Positions 11,758 to 25,064 of a stretch of 64,000 nucleotides of DNA are shown piece by piece. This DNA comes from Mytilus trossulus (Eukaryota > Mollusca > Bivalvia > Mytilida > Mytilidae), in contig NC_086378.1 of NCBI RefSeq assembly GCF_036588685.1, forward strand, positions 14,053,578 to 14,117,577, read 5' to 3'. The stretch's first letter is position 1; each line of letters begins with the position of its first letter. Made by a program: the position numbers and the translations under genes. The notes under the pieces were generated by a model. It searched no databases and had not been told where the DNA came from. It saw only the letters and a list, made by a program, of their open reading frames with translations.

Positions 11758-13424
11758 TACAATATTGAATAATGAATATCGTTTAAATGTTATGGACATT
11801 TGTGAATGGATGAAGGCCTGTTAAAGAAGATTATGTACTCTTTCAGATTATGACCTATTTCTACACATATAATTAATAAAAAAATCCTGAAGATAGTTTA
11901 AAACTTCAATTTAGATACATGTTGGTAAAATAATAATATTTATTCAAAAAATGTTTCAAAGGTATACATTTTCCTTCGGTACATTATATTACAAAAAACA
12001 CGAAGAAACATACATTTTGTAAAAATCTACAGCGTTTTCTAACATTGATTCAGATTTATGGAAATATAGAAAAGTAATGTACATTACGAATTACTATTTT
12101 CAAAATATTTCTTTAGCTTTCATATTTTTATGCTGTAATTGAAACAAAACAGCAAAATTGGCGAGAACGCTTTATTGAATCAAACAAAAATATTGCAAAC
12201 TCACGAAAATAATATTTGAAAGCCAAGAAAACAATTACCTCATAGTACTTGAACATTAAGTTTTGTAAAATTTTACAAATTGTTTTAAAAGAAAATCACA
12301 AAAGTACTGAGATAACTCGGAGGAAAATTCAAAACGGAAAGGCCTTATTCAAAGTGCAAAATCAAAAGCATATAAAGTATAAAGCCGAATTTCCAGTAAA
12401 TCAGTTAATAAATCACGTTTTTTTTCAAATGCTTACTTACCTGAAAACGTTTGTAATAAACTCCTGAAAGACGCAAGCTGAAGCTAATGTATTAGATCAG
12501 TGAACATCTTTATATGACTTTATTTGTGTAGGCTGATACGACTGTCAACAACATTTAAAACCACTAATTATTGCTTAAATATTATTCTATATTCAATTAT
12601 ATATAAATACAGCAATTAACAAAAATCGTTTACTTTTCCTGTATCCATTTGATATTGGTAGTTAGCGGAACGTTAAACTAACAATAAGTGATAAAAGAGA
12701 TTTTAAAGTATACCAATCGCCAAATGGTTAACCTTTACAAATACTTCTTTTTAGTTCTAGATGGATTAACTTTGATCAGCAGCATCAATTACATACGATA
12801 TGATAACAAATATTATAATTATAATATTATTTTTATTAATGTAATTACTCATTTTTATTTGTACTTTTATAAAAGCAATTTTTTTTAAAACAGTAATTTA
12901 AATCTTTTCCTGTACAATATGTCGAGCAATTTTCCGTAGCTTATATGCTATGTCAGGGCACATGCATTTAGGTAAACAAGTAAAATAACAAATATACCAA
13001 ACTCCAAGTGAAAAATCAAAATGGAAAGTCTCTTACTTATCAATTATCAAAATCATAAGCTCAAACACATCTAACGAATGGGAAACAACTGTGATATTCC
13101 TGATTTGTGTTGCATGTATTTAAAAAAATTGAATCTTTCGAAAAACAGAAAAGGGTAACACTAAAACACTACTGGTAGGACATTTTATTATTTTGCTAGG
13201 CTTCTTATAAAACTGGAGTCGTATGCATTAGGTTTATATTTACTCTGTCATGACTTGTTCCTATATAAGATTATTCTGTGATAGAACAGTTTGGGAGGCA
13301 AAACTCATAAAATTATACAATATTTGTTGCATGCACTCCTAGAAATCGTCCGATATCCGAACTTGTGTTGGATGTTTTTTCTTAAAATTCCTTACATCTG
13401 GGACATCATAATCTCAAAAGCGAT
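11758..13424. other. Intergenic, no gene seen
   Basis: AT-rich. Positions 12990-13110 match, inverted, the dispersed family found at about 14080-14230, 24955-25060 and 15900-16000 ('caaaa(t/c)ggaaagtc...aaacacatc(t/a)aacgaat'). Confidence 0.5.
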
Positions 13425-13704
13425 TTAAGGTGGTACCCAACAATTTCACTAAAATTTATTTGGCTCGTTTAATTTTCCTTAAATTTTGACAATGTATTTA
13501 CTTTGACCCTTTAACAAAAATATAAAAATTTCAAAAATTTTGAACCAACCGTTTTGTCAGAAAATTACACCGGTTATATAGCAGTTTGAAAAATACCAAT
13601 TTTGATCAAAGAGAAGCTTAAAATTCCCTTTATAACACAACGTAATTAAAACGTTTAGATGACTTTATGGAGTTATCTTCCTGTAGTGTTAGGTACCACC
13701 TTAA
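13425..13704. mobile_element. MITE with TTAA target sites
   Basis: The element reads TTAA-GGTGGTACCCAAC ... GTTAGGTACCACC-TTAA. The inverted ends match over at least 12 bases and both flanks are TTAA, the target duplication of piggyBac-type transposases. It is 280 bp with no ORF, so non-autonomous. Assignment to piggyBac rests only on the TTAA. Confidence 0.65.
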
Positions 13705-16075
13705 TAAAAAACAAAAAGGATCTTATTTAGTCAAGTATATGAAACCATTTATTAATGATTATAAAATATTTCAAATTAAAAATGATTTATGGGCCGAATG
13801 ATATCACTGCAATAGTTATGATAAACTTTAGTTGATCGACTAACTAAAAGTATGCCAGAAAACATGCACTAACAATAGTTCCCTAATATTCTGTATAGTT
13901 TTAACTTGGTTTTGAATGTCCGAGTATTAAAATGCGTACTCTATTTACCTGAACTATCATGTCATATAAATCAGATAAAAACTTTAAAAAACCCAATTCC
14001 TTTGCCAATTAATGATAAAAGAGTCAAAGTTAGGAGGTTGTAGAAAACTTTCTGAAATTTGAATGTTGAACAGTCCAAAAATACCGAAAGCTGGGGAATC
14101 TTCGAAACGGAAAGTCTTGGCAAAATCAAAAGTTCAAACACATCAAACGAATTGATAACTACTGTCTTATTTCTGACTTGTTACATGTATTTCTGATCTA
14201 GGAAACGAAGAATTGAACCTGAGCATGATATACAATCATTTTTTTTTAAAACAGTTAATTTTTCTAAAAAATGAATTTCAGCGTTACGCATTATTGCAAA
14301 GATATGAAATACAAAATGTTATTTCTAAACCAATTAAGCTGTTATAAATTGAAGAAAGTACTTTATATATATATATTTTTTAAAACATAATGAATAACAG
14401 AGAACGCTTTTTGAAAAATCTTTCTGATGATTTTTGTAACTGTCCTCTGAGGTTTTTTTTCTCTCTAGAAAGAATGGTTTCATTACCTGTAAAACAAAAT
14501 ATGTATTTCTAGTTGGCTAGATATTCCGAGAGTCTAAACCAGACGACGTTATCTTTTATACAATGACTTCTGAAAATAATACATAGTGTTTATCTATAAT
14601 TGTTTATTTTGATGGTCTCAGTTTTGTAAATGTATTTTCATTTCTCATTTTTTTTTAATTTTTCAATCTTCGTTTCTCTTTCTATCTTTTACCGTAAATT
14701 TAAGTTTTCGACTTTTTTTTTGTCGTAAGTTTATCTCAGATTGAATATTGTAATTCGCTGTTTCTCTGTTTAGTTTGGTTAGTCGTGGTCTAGATTGCTG
14801 AGAAACTGTAACTTATTTCGAGTAGTGACACAATTTTTTTAAGACCTGGATTTCTAACGTTTTCTCTTGTTTCCATATGATGTTAGTGCGTACAGTTTTT
14901 TTTATACTGAATAATTTGTTCTATAATTTCATTCTTTTTATATTGACTACTGAATTTTGTACTAAGTTTATGATATCACATTTGTCAAAAAATGACATTA
15001 CTTGTATGTCTGTCTGTCCGTCATGTTTATTTTTATTATTTAAATATTTTGGGAAGTTTATGAGTTGTCACAATTGATTATTGTGATCAGAATTTCCCCC
15101 CTCTTGTTATGTATATTTGAAATCGTCAGACTTTAATGTTGTCCATGAGATTTTCATATAGACTATGTCTCTTGTGTTTTGATGCGTTTTGTTATTTGAT
15201 TTTGCCATGTGACTATGGACTTTCTGAATTGATTTTCCTCTAAGTTCAGTATTTTTGTGATTTTACTTTTTGTTAATATCCAGTGGATTTGGTTTTTTTT
15301 TTGGTTTAACTGCGATTTGACGCCTATCAAGTTATTTTCTTTATCAATTATACAAAAATGGTTCCTTTAAACTTTGCAAATGTGAAAATCCATGTTGATT
15401 AAGACTTTGACGAAGAAAAATGAATAGTCATTCAAAATATATTAGCATTCTATTTATGACAATGAAGCCAAATAAGTACAGATATTCATATTTGTTAATA
15501 TTTTTCAAAATTATATGGATATTTCGTATACATGAGTGACATCGAAAGAGTTTCGATATTCATATATAAAAAACATCAGCACATCTTTTTAATCATACTT
15601 ACTCACTCATTTCTGTAGTTCAGAATTTTTTTTTCAATTGTGGTCAGTGCTTCTGATAAGAAACGGAAAATAATAAGCTCAGATGTCAAATGACAATTCC
15701 CATGTGTATATCAGTTCATTCATTACAACCGGCTTTACCGTTGTCGAAGTTATAACATAGTGATGTTGTTATGACAAGAAGATAATGGGTCAGTGATATT
15801 TAATAATAAAAAATATATTTGAAAACCCGATGACTCTAGCTCCGATTACAATTTGTTTAGTGAAAAGTTGATTCATTGTAGTTACAAATATAGATGTGGC
15901 CTATGTCAAATGATAGATTAAAAAGCTCAATTACATCAAACGAATAGATAACAATTTTTATATTTCTGTACAGACATTTTCTGATGTAGAAAATGGTGGC
16001 TTAAACCTCTCACTTGTATGACAGTCGCATACAATGCCATTATATTGACAACGATATGTGAACAAAACAAACAGA
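13705..16075. other. Intergenic, repeat scraps only
   Basis: Positions 14080-14230 and 15880-16075 carry dispersed repeat fragments. About 15170-15290 matches the 'ttttgccatgtgactatggactttctgaattgattttcctctaagttcagtatttttgtgatttt' family. Nothing here reads as a gene. Confidence 0.5.
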
Positions 16076-16079
16076 CATA

Positions 16080-16218
16080 GGGGGTGTTTGGATATAAGCC
16101 TAAGGCTTCCTATGGTTACCCATAGGTACCTATGGTTTGATATTTTGTGTATAAAATATCAAACCATAGGTACCTATGGGTAACCATAGGAAGCCTCAGG
16201 CGTATTTCCAAACACACT
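16080..16218. mobile_element. Near-perfect palindromic fold-back MITE
   Basis: Two 63-base arms (16084-16146 and 16153-16215) are almost perfectly complementary around a 6-base loop, GTGTAT. The flanks are CATA on both sides (16076-16079 and 16219-16222), a likely target duplication. It sits inside a dispersed repeat whose uninterrupted copy is at about 21645-21790. A transcript would form a long hairpin. Confidence 0.8.
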
Positions 16219-16222
16219 CATA

Positions 16223-17089
16223 ATAGGTAAAAATGTCAAAATAGGGGTACAACGGTCAACATTGTGTTAAAATCTTAATCATTACGGAGAGCAACTACCA
16301 ACATTATTATTGAATGCTAAATATAATCATCATATTTCTGACATGAATATCCATCAATTTATTCAAAGCGCTTCTCTTCTTGAAAACATGGACTAATTTC
16401 AATATGACTTCTCATTTGTCTATGATCATGAAACACCGATTAACATATTGATACTCTAAGAATACTTAATCAGTGAAATTTATAATCATTCGATATATAT
16501 TTGGAACTAACTGATTCCAGTCATTTTGCAGTGTCGAGACATCTGCATTTTTTCTTAAATCTTGATGTATTAATTGACAATGAGGACGATTTAAAACTAT
16601 GTTCTATGACGATCACTACGATATAGATTTTCCCAAAAATTCTTATTTTCGATGAATGAAATAAGATCTACCAATCCAATGGTGCCTACGTTTCTTTGAG
16701 TTGCTGAAGCAAGCTCTCACTATGGCGATGAGAAAAAAAAGAGACGTATGTACAGCAAGAACTGCTTTGGCAAATTAACGTCACAAGTTTACCGTCTACC
16801 ATCGTGAATCGATGAAAGTTCTACGGTATCTTCTTGTCTCAATATTAAAAAGACAGAAATAAGATCCGAATATTAAGTTCATTATCTTGAGATTTCAAAA
16901 TGAAAAGTGTCTAGAACATATTGATTCATAAACATGTCAGAAATAGAACGATTTTGTATCTAGCCTTTATTATTTAAAACATAAATTGATATGTGCTCTC
17001 CATATAATCTAGATATATATATTTTGGTGTTTTTAAAGCAGGGTTTACGTCATCGAGATATAAAACATGAATAGACAAAATATCAGATA
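16223..17089. other. Intergenic, no gene seen
   Basis: The first 60 bases continue the repeat interrupted by the palindrome. The rest is AT-rich and featureless to me. Confidence 0.5.
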
Positions 17090-17410
17090 AATAAAGTATT
17101 TATAATTATATGATAAAATTGAGAAAGGAAATGGTGAATATGTCAAAGCGACAACCACCCGACCATAGAGCAGACAACAGCCGAAGGCAACCAATGGGTC
17201 TTCAATGTAGCGAGAATTCCCGCACCCGTAGGTGTCCTTCAGCTGGTCCCTAAAAATATGCATAATAGTATAGTGATAATGGACGTCATACTAAACTCCG
17301 AATTATACACAAGAAACTCAAATTTAAAATCATACAAGACTAACAAAGGCCAGAGGCTCCTGACTTGTTGAAGCCAAAATATGCAATCTTTAATGACTTG
17401 ACAACAGTAT
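17090..17410. repeat. Dispersed repeat family E
   Basis: Contains 'gacaaccacccgaccatagagcagacaacagccgaaggcaacc' and 'gataatggacgtcatactaaactccgaattatacacaag'. A longer, more diverged relative is at 41390-41915, aligning through 'gtctt', 'ccctaaa', 'tgtactagt' and 'ggccagag'. I remember this family as abundant in mussels. Confidence 0.6.
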
Positions 17411-20199
17411 CGTAACTATATCCCCTTTTAATAAGTCTATTGAAAGGTTTTGTTAGTTTCTGAGGAGAATACTGACATTTTTGTGCTTTATAAAGAATAT
17501 TTCCATAAAAAATTGGATGTGAAATACCTGAACGTATAAGATGTCTGCAGGTTGAGTTATATTTACGAATTATTTCCTTATACCGGTGATAAAACTTAGT
17601 AAATGTTTTGACCAGTTTGTGATATCGAAAACCCTGGTGTAATAATTTTTCCGTAATACATAAATTTCTCTCGCTAAAATCTAATACGTTGTTACATACA
17701 CGTGCGCGTGATGCACATTTTCATTATATCAGTATTTCGTTTTAAACAAAGGAATAACGTCCAACCCTCATTTAGCTCCATTTCAGTGTTATAATAAATC
17801 AGTTATCTTTCTGATATCCAAATGCTATTATTTTTTTCAGATATCATAAAGTCTTGAAGTCTCTAGCCAAATATTTTTGTTTCTATCAAACGAAGATTTG
17901 CGGCCTCATATGGAATGCAATCTTGCTAAAAATGTACGGTCACCGGACTCTGTTAAAGAACCCTTTCTATCAGAATTGCAAGACATGATATAATGATTTT
18001 ATTTGGATAAAATGCTCATGTTCTTATAGCCCTCATTTTAATGGTTCAAAATATTAATCTTTTTTGGCCTATATAACCACTATAAATTTTAAAGCTTTCC
18101 ATGTCTGTCTGTCAGGCATCACCGGACCTTGAACTCTTTTCATTTAAATCTTTGCAAAGAGAAGTCTCCGCTATTTTAGTATCCAAAAAATTGCCGTACA
18201 CCAAAGACATTTTAATTTGTTTTTAGGATAAAATAATTTGCAACATTAAATCATTATGAAGCCTTCACTTCCTAAATATAGTAACATTAAGGTATTAACA
18301 ATAGATTCAAATATATCAATATCTGGAGAGCGTTTTCATATAGAATCATTCACATGTAATTAACGAATATATGAGTAAACTGACATTGATTTTAAGAATT
18401 AACGTCGAATGTAGAGTAGACATTGTGACAGTAATTATATGTTGCGTCGGAGGACACCACAATATCTTTGCTTTTTTGACATTTGACGTTCAAATTAATC
18501 AGTTCGACGGTACTATTAGATGTTATTTCCAATAATCGGTATGAGAAGGCAAAGTTATTAATAAACATATCATATGAATAGTGCTTTACAAATTAAATTT
18601 CCAGTCTTATACATTCCTCGGTTAGGTAGTATTACAAACTACTTAATCAGCTGTATGTCAGATGATTAGGGTAGCATCCTAGGGGAAGGTATCATAATGG
18701 ATAGTAGATTAGGACATTATCAGACATAATAAAAACTCCATTAAAATCAAACTTGGTGGTCTTAGCTGATCATTATGGTCTATTAACCCCGTGTGCTCTT
18801 TCTTCCTGATATCATGTCTGTTCTATACAGACCTGTAGACTGGTCTTCGGTTTTTGTCGAGCAAAAATTAGTGAATTATGTAGCAATGGTGTTTTATCGA
18901 TAAAAAGGCGGATCAATTTTTTACTGTAAGATATCCTGATACCTAATTTTTAAGTTCAGCCTCAGTCAATTGAAATTGAAATTAAACTAATGTATACAAA
19001 TGTAATGATAGATATTTTTTTGGATGATGTGTCTTTAACATCAAGGACTAAACTTTTGGTTTTGATTCCTGTACACGTATTTTTTTTACTTATCATAAAT
19101 AAGATAACAGGAAGTAAAATATTGTTTTTTACACCACAACGACAGTTTGGGAGAGTCTACTAGTTTACGAAGTAATAGGTTGAGAATTCAACGAACCCGA
19201 GCCATCCTTTAGATTTTCATTTTTATGTTTAAATTACGTATATTAGAAAGTTCTAGTCAACATTGATTCTCTGTCAAGTTTCATGATTATATCTATCACC
19301 CACTGAATTAGGCATTCAGTCTTTAAAATACCCTAGAGTTTTGATATTTGATATTAAATGAAAAATAATTTATCTATGGAGGTTGCGCCGCCTCTCGGAC
19401 AATGTTTCCTTTTGAGATTCATTATATCGTGTATTAGTACAATCAAGTTGAGTAAGCCTTTGACTATTTGCTCAAAATTAAGCAGGAAGTTATCAAGTTG
19501 GTGGTATTCACATTTTGAAGTCCAATACGACGTCTGAATATTCAAAAATTAGTCGAACAAAATAATGTGTAATTTATTTCATGAGTAAACCCATCAAGAA
19601 CATTTTGCTTCATTTTGTAGATATATACAAGTTTATACGGTATAAGAAATAAAACACACTGTTTGATTATTTGTCAGCTGAATAGAATCAAATTATATTC
19701 TTATTAATTTATATTTCAGGAAAATACGTTGGAAATAGACCTATCAAGCTCAGAAAAAGTAACTGGAAAGATAGAAATATAGAAATAGTACGAAAAAAGG
19801 AAAAGGAAAAGAAACGTTTAGGACTTAAATAGAATCATGTGTATTTTAACACAGGACATAGACTTAAAAAAACATCAATTATTGTCATCTTTTAAAACTG
19901 GGCACTGGTCAGAAAAAAATATAAATTTTTTGTCATTAATCATTCATTAGCTCATTGCAGAATGTAAAGGAATGAAAGAAATAATGATATTGTACCAAGA
20001 CAAAAAGGTTATATGTGAGACCTTATGTTTTTTTTTTAATACAAAATCAGGTATTTTTACTTAAGTAAAGAATAAACTTAATTTTGGTTTGTTGATTTCT
20101 GCCCCTTATATGATCCCTTTGTATATCTCCTTTAATTTTGATTTGATGTTAATGCCTAAATTCTTAATTATGTTTAGTTGCATCTAGACAAATATAAAA
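17411..20199. other. Intergenic, no gene seen
   Basis: About 2.8 kb of AT-rich sequence without a coding pattern, splice-paired exon or obvious repeat that I could support. Confidence 0.45.
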
Positions 20200-20325
20200 A
20201 AGAAGATGTGGTATGATTGCCAATGAGACAACTATCCACAAAAGACCAAAATGACACAAACATTAACAATTGTAGGTCACCGTACGGCCTTCAACAATGA
20301 CCAAAGCCCATACCGCATTTAGTAA
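20200..20325 (-). repeat. Dispersed repeat family D (inverted copy)
   Basis: Reads 'gatgtggtatgattgccaatgagacaactatccaca...ggtcaccgtacggccttcaacaatgaccaaagcccataccgcat', the reverse complement of the 11060-11208 segment. Confidence 0.75.
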
Positions 20326-21864
20326 AACTGTTTTACAATGAAAAATCTTCGATATGCACGATGAACCCACTGGATTTTCTTCCATACTGTACAATGTGTG
20401 CAAAATAATCTACATTCATGGTCAAATCTATATTTACATAACATCCTTATCGTAAGGTCATCAGTGACAGTGCACTGATCAATAGGCTTAAAAATACTAA
20501 TCTGATGTAAAATTTGACGACTTTCATAATGGCATTTTCTTAACCTTTCATTGCATTACATTGTCTTTAAATAAAACGTTGTCTTTTTCGAAGGAGAAAT
20601 CAGATGAAAGAAGCAAACAAAAAAAATGAGCACGATTACTGTAGTAAATCCAATGGATTATTGTGTGAGGGAAAAGACAAGGGAATTGATCTAAGGACCG
20701 ACCAGGTTGACATAAATCTAAAAGCATGTATTTGCAAGTTTGCAAATCATGACCAAGTACTAGTAGTAGGACTAAACTAACTGCTTAAACTAACTAATTT
20801 GCAATACAGTTTCACATAAAACCAGAATGGATATCAGGCAACCCAAAGAGCAAAAGACAACATATCTTTCACTTAAAAGTAACGTCAATAAATAGCTCTA
20901 CGATCGTGGATAGAGTTTCTTTCGACTATTTTTATTGACTAGTACTTGCTTAAGATATTAAGATATTAGGAATATACATTTTTGTCTGATGCTTGGTCCG
21001 TTTCTGTGTGTGTTGTGTCGTTGTTCTCCTCTTATATTCAATGCGTTTCCCTCGGTTTTAGTTTATTACCCCGATTTTGTTTTTTGTCCATTGATTTATG
21101 AGTTTTGAACAGCGGTATACTACTGTTGCCTTTATTTATTTCTGTCGATGTAAATAAATATGCAATATATGAAGATTGTCGAAAAATATCTAACTTATTT
21201 GTATGAGCTTTAGAAACAAGACGGAATGCATAGCTCGCAGGGCTTTTCTCATTTTTCGTATCGAGTACAAATAAATTTTATATTTTCTGACAATGTTCAT
21301 ACCTATACTATTTCATACTATAATTTATAACCGCAATTGAAGGTTAAGATGTTTATAAAATCTTTAATTTTTATAAGACATTGTCAAAGTTGAATTGCGG
21401 AGGGCGAAGGGGACCCTATAAGTGAACTGTCACGCAAAAAGAATGAATCACATTGCCGTTACTTCAACATGGAAGCGCAGAAACATGAAACTGCATTGTG
21501 TGCAAGTACAAATAAAGCCAACATTTATTTGTACAATAGCTAGCTGATTGGAGGATAAAAGCATTTATCTTTATATCATACCTGATCTCTCAATACGGTT
21601 AACATTTTTTTAGAAGGAGATAGCGTATTAATATAGTTAGCTAAACCTCTCACTTGTATGACATTCGCATCAATTTAATTTTTCTGACATCGATGTGTGA
21701 ACAAAACAAACAGACCTATTAGGTAAAAATCTCAAAAATATTGGTACATCAGTCAGTATTGTGTTAGAATTTAATCACTGTTAAAAAATTAACTAATCTG
21801 TTACAAAGAAACAAGGTTTATAGACAAAGCACATAAGTGAAAATGAAAGACAAGAAGACAAAAA
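20326..21864. other. Intergenic with two repeat fragments
   Basis: Positions 20985-21150 are an inverted relative of the 5090-5240 repeat ('cctcttatattcaatgcgtttccctcggtttta...ttttttgtccattgatttatgagttttgaacagcggtata'). Positions 21645-21790 are the uninterrupted paralogue of the site carrying the 16080 palindrome. No gene seen. Confidence 0.55.
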
Positions 21865-22135
21865 TTTACCATAGCATTATAACACAATGATGGGATGTAT
21901 AAGTAGAGAGACACGTCAAATTGATACTACAAAAAAAAAAGCACTAAACATTAAAACTAATATTCATTAGAACAAATAAAAAATACTATAACACGTAATT
22001 ATGATGATAATTTACCATCGCCGTTAACACAATGACGGGATTCGTAAGTTACCAGCAACGTCAAATTGATATCATAAATAAACTAGACTAAAACTGTTAA
22101 AGTTATAATCATTTAGACAAGTAATAGAATACTAT
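21865..22135 (+). repeat. Diverged tandem duplication, about 143 bp
   Basis: 'tttaccatagcattataacacaatgatggga' and 'tttaccatcgccgttaacacaatgacggga' start two successive copies. Both continue through 'cgtcaaattgata' and 'atactata'. Confidence 0.55.
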
Positions 22136-22140
22136 AATTA

Positions 22141-22520
22141 GTTATCAAAGGTACCAGGATTATAATTTAGTACGCCATACGCGAGTTTCGTCTACATAAG
22201 ACTCATCAGTGACGCTCATATCAAAATATATTTAAAAAGCCAAACAAGTACAAAGTTGAAGAGCATTGAGGATCCAAAATTCCAAAAAATTGTGCCAAAT
22301 ATGGCGAAGGTAATCTTTGCCTTGGATAAGAAAATCTTTAGTTTTTCGGAAAATCCAAAGGTTTGTGAACAGAAAATTTATAAAAAGACCACATTATTGA
22401 TATTCATGTCAACACCGAAGTGTTGACTACTAGGCTGGTGATACCCTCGGGGACGAAACGTCTACCAGCAGTGGCATCGACCCAGTGGTGTAAATAGTTA
22501 TCAAAGGTAGCAGGATTATA
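22141..22520 (-). mobile_element. Dispersed full-length copy of the 356-bp hammerhead repeat
   Basis: Begins and ends with the same segment ('gttatcaaaggta(c/g)caggattata' at 22141 and 22497), so it holds exactly one 356-base unit plus about 24 bases of redundancy. This is expected if a circular or concatemeric RNA was copied back into the genome. It carries a mutated hammerhead at 22172-22215 and the intact structured hairpin near 22412-22431. Confidence 0.75.
22172..22215 (-). ncRNA. Hammerhead ribozyme motif, altered site
   Basis: Minus strand: helix I GCGTCA/TGGCGT, core CTGATGA, stem II GTCT-TATGT-AGAC and GAAA are intact. Helix III has changed to CTCGCG and the cleavage triplet is GTA rather than GTC. 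GUH permits A, so weak activity is possible, but helix III is weakened. Confidence 0.7.
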
Positions 22521-25064
22521 ACGCGTATAACACTTTTTTAAGATGACGAACAACGTCAGTACCTAGAATCTATACTTCAAGAACATCGTGTAATATTTTT
22601 GAAGTTTATACGAAATATCTATAGCAGCAATGTGTTGGTACATTTTGATAATCTTTTTTTCCAATACCCCTGGTTCATCAACTTTCTACTCAGACACTGG
22701 TGATATTTTATAAGGTGTGAGTAGCAGCTGCTAGCTCTTGAATACCGAATAAGTTGAGAAATATATATCCCATATGCAGGTGAAGATGATATGTATTTTT
22801 ACCCCATAAATACGATGTCCTCAGATGTGTACCAGAACTTAAGCTCAATTCTCAAATTTATTTAACTTTGGATTCGAATATCAACTTCGTACACTGTATA
22901 CTTCCATACTTCACTTTATATAGGATAACTTGAAATACCATTTTGTGATTCTCTCTTCTACGAAGGTAAACATCAAGACAGGAATAAACAACTGTATCCT
23001 TTCTATGATAGTTTTAGGGGTCAAAATTATTCTTTTTTAAAAAACTTTATACATGGAATCCTTGCCTCACAATTTTTGAATTATAAAAAAAAAACGTTCT
23101 CATAAGTTATTCGAAGGAAAACTGACATGGGCACTTCAAAGAAAGTAATCCGACAAAAACACCAAAAACTTATATATATCACTATAGGTGGGAAAACAAG
23201 AACCATATCAAAAACTAAGGCAGACCCGGGTGCTTTTGACGTGTTAGCAGATCCTGCTCCATTAGGGAACCCGAAATGTTGATTATACAAATCTGATGAT
23301 TCGCGTTTTGTCTAAACAATACTTATTAGTGAACTCGCATCAAATGAGTTATATGAACAAGTAAAGTACTAAGTTGGAGAGCATTGGTGAACCAATAAAT
23401 AGGTAGGTCAATTTATTTCTAGGGTGAATATCCAAACCGTTGATTTATAATTATACTAATGTCAATGACCCCTTTTGTTTTTAGTTCAACGTCTATTTGA
23501 AAAAGAAATATGTGGTTTTCATCACCTTATGTATTAGAAGTAAGGTGTTTATGTGTCCGTCACACATGTGCTCTGAACTCGACATCATTTGATGTATCAG
23601 TGGTCAATGATATATTTACGTAGTCAAGTCGTATATCAGATACTATCAGGAGCAGGTCAACTAGATTTTGTGTAAAAATGATTGTAACATGTACATGCCA
23701 GAATAGCAGATTCATCAGACCTTGACCACATTTTAAAAGTGCATTGGCCAGTGTTACTTTTTTTCTGATTTGGTCTATTTGTCATATACAAAATGGCAAA
23801 TAAACTCAACATAGATACCAGGACTAAATTTACTATGTACGCCAGACGCGCGTTTCGTCTGCTAAAGACTCATCATTGACGCTGACGCTCGAATCCAAAA
23901 AAGTTTAAAATGCCAAATAAAGTACGAAGTTGAACAGCATTCAGAACCAAAATTCCTAAAAGTTTTGCCAAATACATCTAAGTTAATCTATGCAAATATA
24001 TTTGGTGTTTGGAAAGATTGTTAGGTGTATATGTCCGTTTGGCAGAATTATTTGACCTTGACGTTCTCTAATTTGAAACCTGCTAACGCGCGTGAATGTT
24101 TAGTTGATTTGAACTTAATATAGGGCTATGAGGAAGACTGACTGAAAACAACTTTTCACAAATTGGTTGACGATACAATGTGTCTGTATCTCAACTTATA
24201 AACGAAATGTTTCTGTCGTATTTCTTTAGTCACTATAATTGTCGTTTGAGCTGCAAACTTTCTAAATGTAACCTGTTCTGACATTTTGGCTGATTGTGGA
24301 TTTGCATTCCAGGCAATGCATAGATAGATACAGTCGCATAATCTATAGACGAATATGGCCTCGCTAACTTTATTATTTATGTTGTTACCCTTTTTTATAC
24401 TTTTTAAATAGATTTATTAGATTTATGGTAAAATACTAGAAAACTATTCATGAAAACGACGCTTGCACGGTTAACAAGTCATATTATAGATACAAAGGTT
24501 TTGGAATTTAAATACAATAAATAAGGTCGAAAATATATTTCGGGTTATCGATATTTTAGTGAACTTTTGAACTACAACGCTTTTGGGATTAAAACTGGTA
24601 TTCCTATGGGACGCATTTGGGCATGATCTTTAGGGGACCTAAAAAGCAAAAATTGGTTGTCACCGAAATTTCTCTCCACATTTGATGGAGGATACTGGAA
24701 ACTGATTTGTGATTTACACTGTTAGGGTTCTTACTGGTCCAATTTTTGAACCACGAGACTTTTTCTTCCCTAAATACGCAGTTATAAAAAATTATTTATA
24801 TTATCAGTTTGATAATACAAAATACATATATAAATCATATTATTGTTATTGATAAATCACAGTTGTTTACAATATAATTCTTTTTTTATGTAAAATTTAC
24901 TTCTGGATATGTCTGCTTCACGAAAAACGGAAAAGAAAAAAAAATATATACCGAACTTAAAAATTCAAAACGAAATGTCCTTAACAAATGGCAAAATCAA
25001 AACACATCAAACGAATAACTGTCATATCCCTGACGTGGTACAAGCATTACCTTATGTAGAATAA
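22521..25064. other. Intergenic, decayed repeat copies
   Basis: Two degenerate copies of the hammerhead repeat are at about 23280-23400 and 23815-23995. Positions 24955-25060 match the 'aaaacgaaatgtccttaacaaatggcaaaatcaaaacacatcaaacgaat' family. No gene seen. Confidence 0.5.
23839..23882 (-). ncRNA. Hammerhead motif with a core mutation
   Basis: All helices and GAAA are retained, including CGCGCG and the GTC cleavage site. The core reads ATGATGA, replacing the invariant C3 with A, and this is expected to abolish cleavage. Confidence 0.65.

Noticed and set aside
24590..24640. Reverse transcriptase fragment (translation includes TGIPMG)
   Set aside because: GIPMG resembles an RT motif, but the frame stops within a few codons and no other RT motif is near.
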